A stretch of DNA of 6,938 bases from Deltaproteobacteria bacterium RBG_13_61_14. Its GTDB lineage: Bacteria; RBG-13-61-14. Below are positions 5,537-6,938 of this stretch, one piece after another (the stretch's first letter is position 1; each line of letters starts with the position of its first letter). Location: positions 28,500 to 35,437 of the forward strand of contig MGQK01000124.1 of assembly GCA_001797815.1 (NCBI GenBank). The letters are read 5' to 3'. Position numbers and translations under genes: made by a program. Below the pieces are notes generated by a model. That model did no database searches. It saw only the letters and a list, made by a program, of their open reading frames with translations, and was not told where the DNA came from.

Positions 5537-6712
5537 CTATTTCAGCAAACTGCGGGCGATGGTTTTGCGCTGGGAAGGGTTGGGCCGGACCAGGACGGGC
5601 AGGCATTGGGCGTCGCGGAGGAGGCGGGAGAGGGGGTGGTCGCGGAGGAGGGAGGAGGGGCCGGAGAGTTCGATGGCGGCTTGGAGGACGCGGAGAGCGG
5701 AGTCGGTGGCAAAGCATTTGGCGTGGGCCGCGAGGAGCTTAGGCCCGCCTTCTTGGCTCTCGGCCGTGGCGGTCCAGCCGGCTTCCCGCTCGGCTGAGCT
5801 CGCCGCAAGCCAGTCGCCGGCCGCTTGGTAGGTGAGGGCGCGGGAGGCTTCGAGAGTCATGGCGATCTCGGCCAGCAGGTGCTCGGCCGGATGGCTTTTC
5901 TGCTCGCCGGAGACGAGGCGGGCCAGGGAGGGGTTTTGGCGGAGCAGGTCTTTAGTTGCCTGCATCAGGCCCACGGCCAGGGCGGCCAGGAGCACGCCGG
6001 CGGGCTGGAGGGAGGAGTCGGCCAGGGCATAGCCTTGGCCCAGGGGTCCGATCATCTGGTCCGGGCTGACGGCGCAGGCGTCGAGGACGAGGTCGGCCGG
6101 GGGCAGGCCGCGGAGCCCAAGGCGGGGTTCGGTGCGGGCGAGGAGGAGTCCGGGAGCGCCGCGTTCGAGGAGGAAGGCGGAGAGCCCGGCCTTGAGTCCG
6201 GCCTGCGGGTCGGTAGCGGCAAAGACGATGAGCCAGTCGGCCTCGGAGGCATTGGTGACCAGGGTCTTGCGGCCGGAGAGGAGGAAGTGGTCGGCTTCGC
6301 GGGTGGCGCGGGTCTCGCGGGAATCATCGCCTTCGGGCTCGGAGAGGGCGAAGGATAGGAGTTTGCGGCTGTGCACGATCGAGTTGAGCCATTTTTGTTT
6401 TTGGTCGGGAGAGGCGGCGAGGAGGATGGGCAAGGTTCCCAGGCTTTGGATCACGACCAGGAGCGCGGTGGACGGGCAGCCGCGGGCCAGTTCCTCCACC
6501 ACCAGCGCGACCTCGAGCAGGCTCGCGCCCTGGCCGTCATACTCCCGGGGGATGAAGAGGGTGAGGAAGCCCTGGTCCCAGAGCCGGGCCAGGGTCTCGA
6601 CCGGGAGACGGGCCTCGGCGTCCACCAGGCCGGCCTGGGGCCCGAGCGTTTGCTCGCGGAGTTGTTCGGCGGAGGTTAACAAGCGGGCCAAACGGCCGGT
6701 TCGCTCGATCAT
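5537..6712 (-). CDS. Acyl-CoA dehydrogenase family protein, probable pseudoenzyme or atypical flavoprotein
   Basis: A full-length 391-residue acyl-CoA dehydrogenase homologue. The N-terminal helical domain covers about 1-120 (LWDQGFLTLFIPREYDGQG at 44-62). The middle domain has FALSEPEGDDS (121-131), LSGRKTLVTNA (145-155) and RLGLRGLPPADLVLD (197-211). The C-terminal helical domain follows, ending with LLRDHPLSRLLRDAQCLPVLVRPNPSQRKTIAR. Gapless comparison with YEGTSQIQR-type tails puts Val375 at the MCAD catalytic Glu, and LQPAG puts Ala238 at the LCAD/IVD catalytic Glu (LQPER in the other dehydrogenase here). Neither known base is present, so ordinary dehydrogenation is unlikely. It may be a structural partner or a different flavoprotein reaction; superfamily members such as DszC and HpaB likewise lack the Glu. 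The start ATG at 6712 has a good upstream ribosome site, and the gene follows another minus-strand gene by 48 bp, suggesting an operon. Confidence 0.88.
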   Translation of the reverse strand: MIERTGRLARLLTSAEQLREQTLGPQAGLVDAEARLPVETLARLWDQGFLTLFIPREYDGQGASLLEVALVVEELARGCPSTALLVVIQSLGTLPILLAASPDQKQKWLNSIVHSRKLLSFALSEPEGDDSRETRATREADHFLLSGRKTLVTNASEADWLIVFAATDPQAGLKAGLSAFLLERGAPGLLLARTEPRLGLRGLPPADLVLDACAVSPDQMIGPLGQGYALADSSLQPAGVLLAALAVGLMQATKDLLRQNPSLARLVSGEQKSHPAEHLLAEIAMTLEASRALTYQAAGDWLAASSAEREAGWTATAESQEGGPKLLAAHAKCFATDSALRVLQAAIELSGPSSLLRDHPLSRLLRDAQCLPVLVRPNPSQRKTIARSLLK

Positions 6713-6719
6713 CGGGTGT

Positions 6720-6729
6720 CCCTTTCCTC
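6720..6729 (-). promoter_or_regulatory. Ribosome binding site for the minus-strand dehydrogenase homologue
   Basis: On the minus strand gaggaaaggg lies 7 nt before the ATG at 6712-6710. It supports this start and translation independent of the upstream gene. Confidence 0.7.
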
Positions 6730-6760
6730 AAGACGTTTTATTGTTTGCCCGCCTGATGCC

Positions 6761-6938
6761 TCACATGATTTTTTCGACTCGAACCCGGTCTCCGGCCCGG
6801 AGCTTGCCCTCCTGGATCTGCGCGGGCGAGAGCTTTAGGGTTCCAGCCTTGGCGGAAGCTTCACCGGCAGTGACGTGCAGCGAGCGCAAGCCGCCCCACC
6901 ACCAGTGGCGGTGGGCCACGTAAAGGATGTCCCCCGGC
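6761..6938 (-). CDS. C-terminal end of an unidentified protein (5' end outside window)
   Basis: The minus-strand frame is open from the window edge for 58 residues to a TGA at 6763-6761. The peptide begins PGDILYVAHRHWWWGG and ends GKLRAGDRVRVEKIM. The final part, with alternating charged and hydrophobic residues and GDRVRV, suggests a small beta-barrel or strand-rich C-terminal domain. The HRHWWWGG cluster is distinctive, but I do not recognise the family. It reads towards the dehydrogenase homologue with a 48-bp gap and no terminator between them, so the two are probably one transcript. Coding is supported by the open frame, GC-rich third positions and this context. Confidence 0.6.
   Translation of the reverse strand, partial: PGDILYVAHRHWWWGGLRSLHVTAGEASAKAGTLKLSPAQIQEGKLRAGDRVRVEKIM

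Noticed and set aside
5825-6358. 177-codon Gly/Glu-rich plus-strand frame opposite the minus-strand dehydrogenase homologue
   Set aside because: Low-complexity shadow of the real minus-strand gene, which has recognisable acyl-CoA dehydrogenase motifs.

Overview
The window reads as a chromosomal piece of a bacterium with GC-rich genes and more AT-rich, repeat-laden intergenic DNA. Two acyl-CoA dehydrogenase family genes, a glutamate-type Na+ symporter homologue, a membrane-anchored sulfatase-fold enzyme ending in the LKALGYV-type tail, and dispersed repeats of the 'cgtgtctttcgtgg' and 'atccgcgtccatctgcgg' kind fit an environmental, probably anaerobic lineage such as Desulfobacterota or a neighbouring phylum. 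No rRNA or other taxonomic marker is present, so this placement is a low-confidence inference.

Layout. 1-651 (+): 3' end of an acyl-CoA dehydrogenase with the LCAD/isovaleryl-CoA-type catalytic Glu. 652-856: spacer with a repeat containing an inverted pair, then a 20-bp operator-like dyad just ahead of the next gene. 857-2221 (+): polytopic symporter of the GltS/ESS type. 2222-3086: an 865-bp gap with no credible protein gene but much long-range complementarity. It holds a nested multi-helix block (2343-2541), a strong-looking promoter (2705-2733) followed by a candidate structured RNA ending in a T-run (about 2741-2906), a short copy of a dispersed repeat, and a two-step stem-loop (2973-3040) ahead of the next gene. 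3087-5132 (+): three-TM, periplasmic sulfatase/alkaline-phosphatase-fold enzyme with Thr at the nucleophile position. 5140-5332: a 193-bp MITE-like element with 18-bp terminal inverted repeats and four perfect internal hairpins, lying directly behind that gene. 5381-5510: a run of dispersed repeat modules. 5537-6712 (-): an acyl-CoA dehydrogenase homologue lacking Glu at both known catalytic-base positions. 6761-6938 (-): C-terminal end of an unidentified gene, probably co-transcribed with it.

How the genes relate. The first dehydrogenase and the minus-strand pair belong to transcription units that continue beyond the window. The symporter and the sulfatase-fold gene look monocistronic, each with its own upstream control region. 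No shared pathway is evident. The most unusual material is the non-coding DNA (candidate RNA, folded block, MITE-like element, repeat modules) and the apparent dehydrogenase pseudoenzyme.
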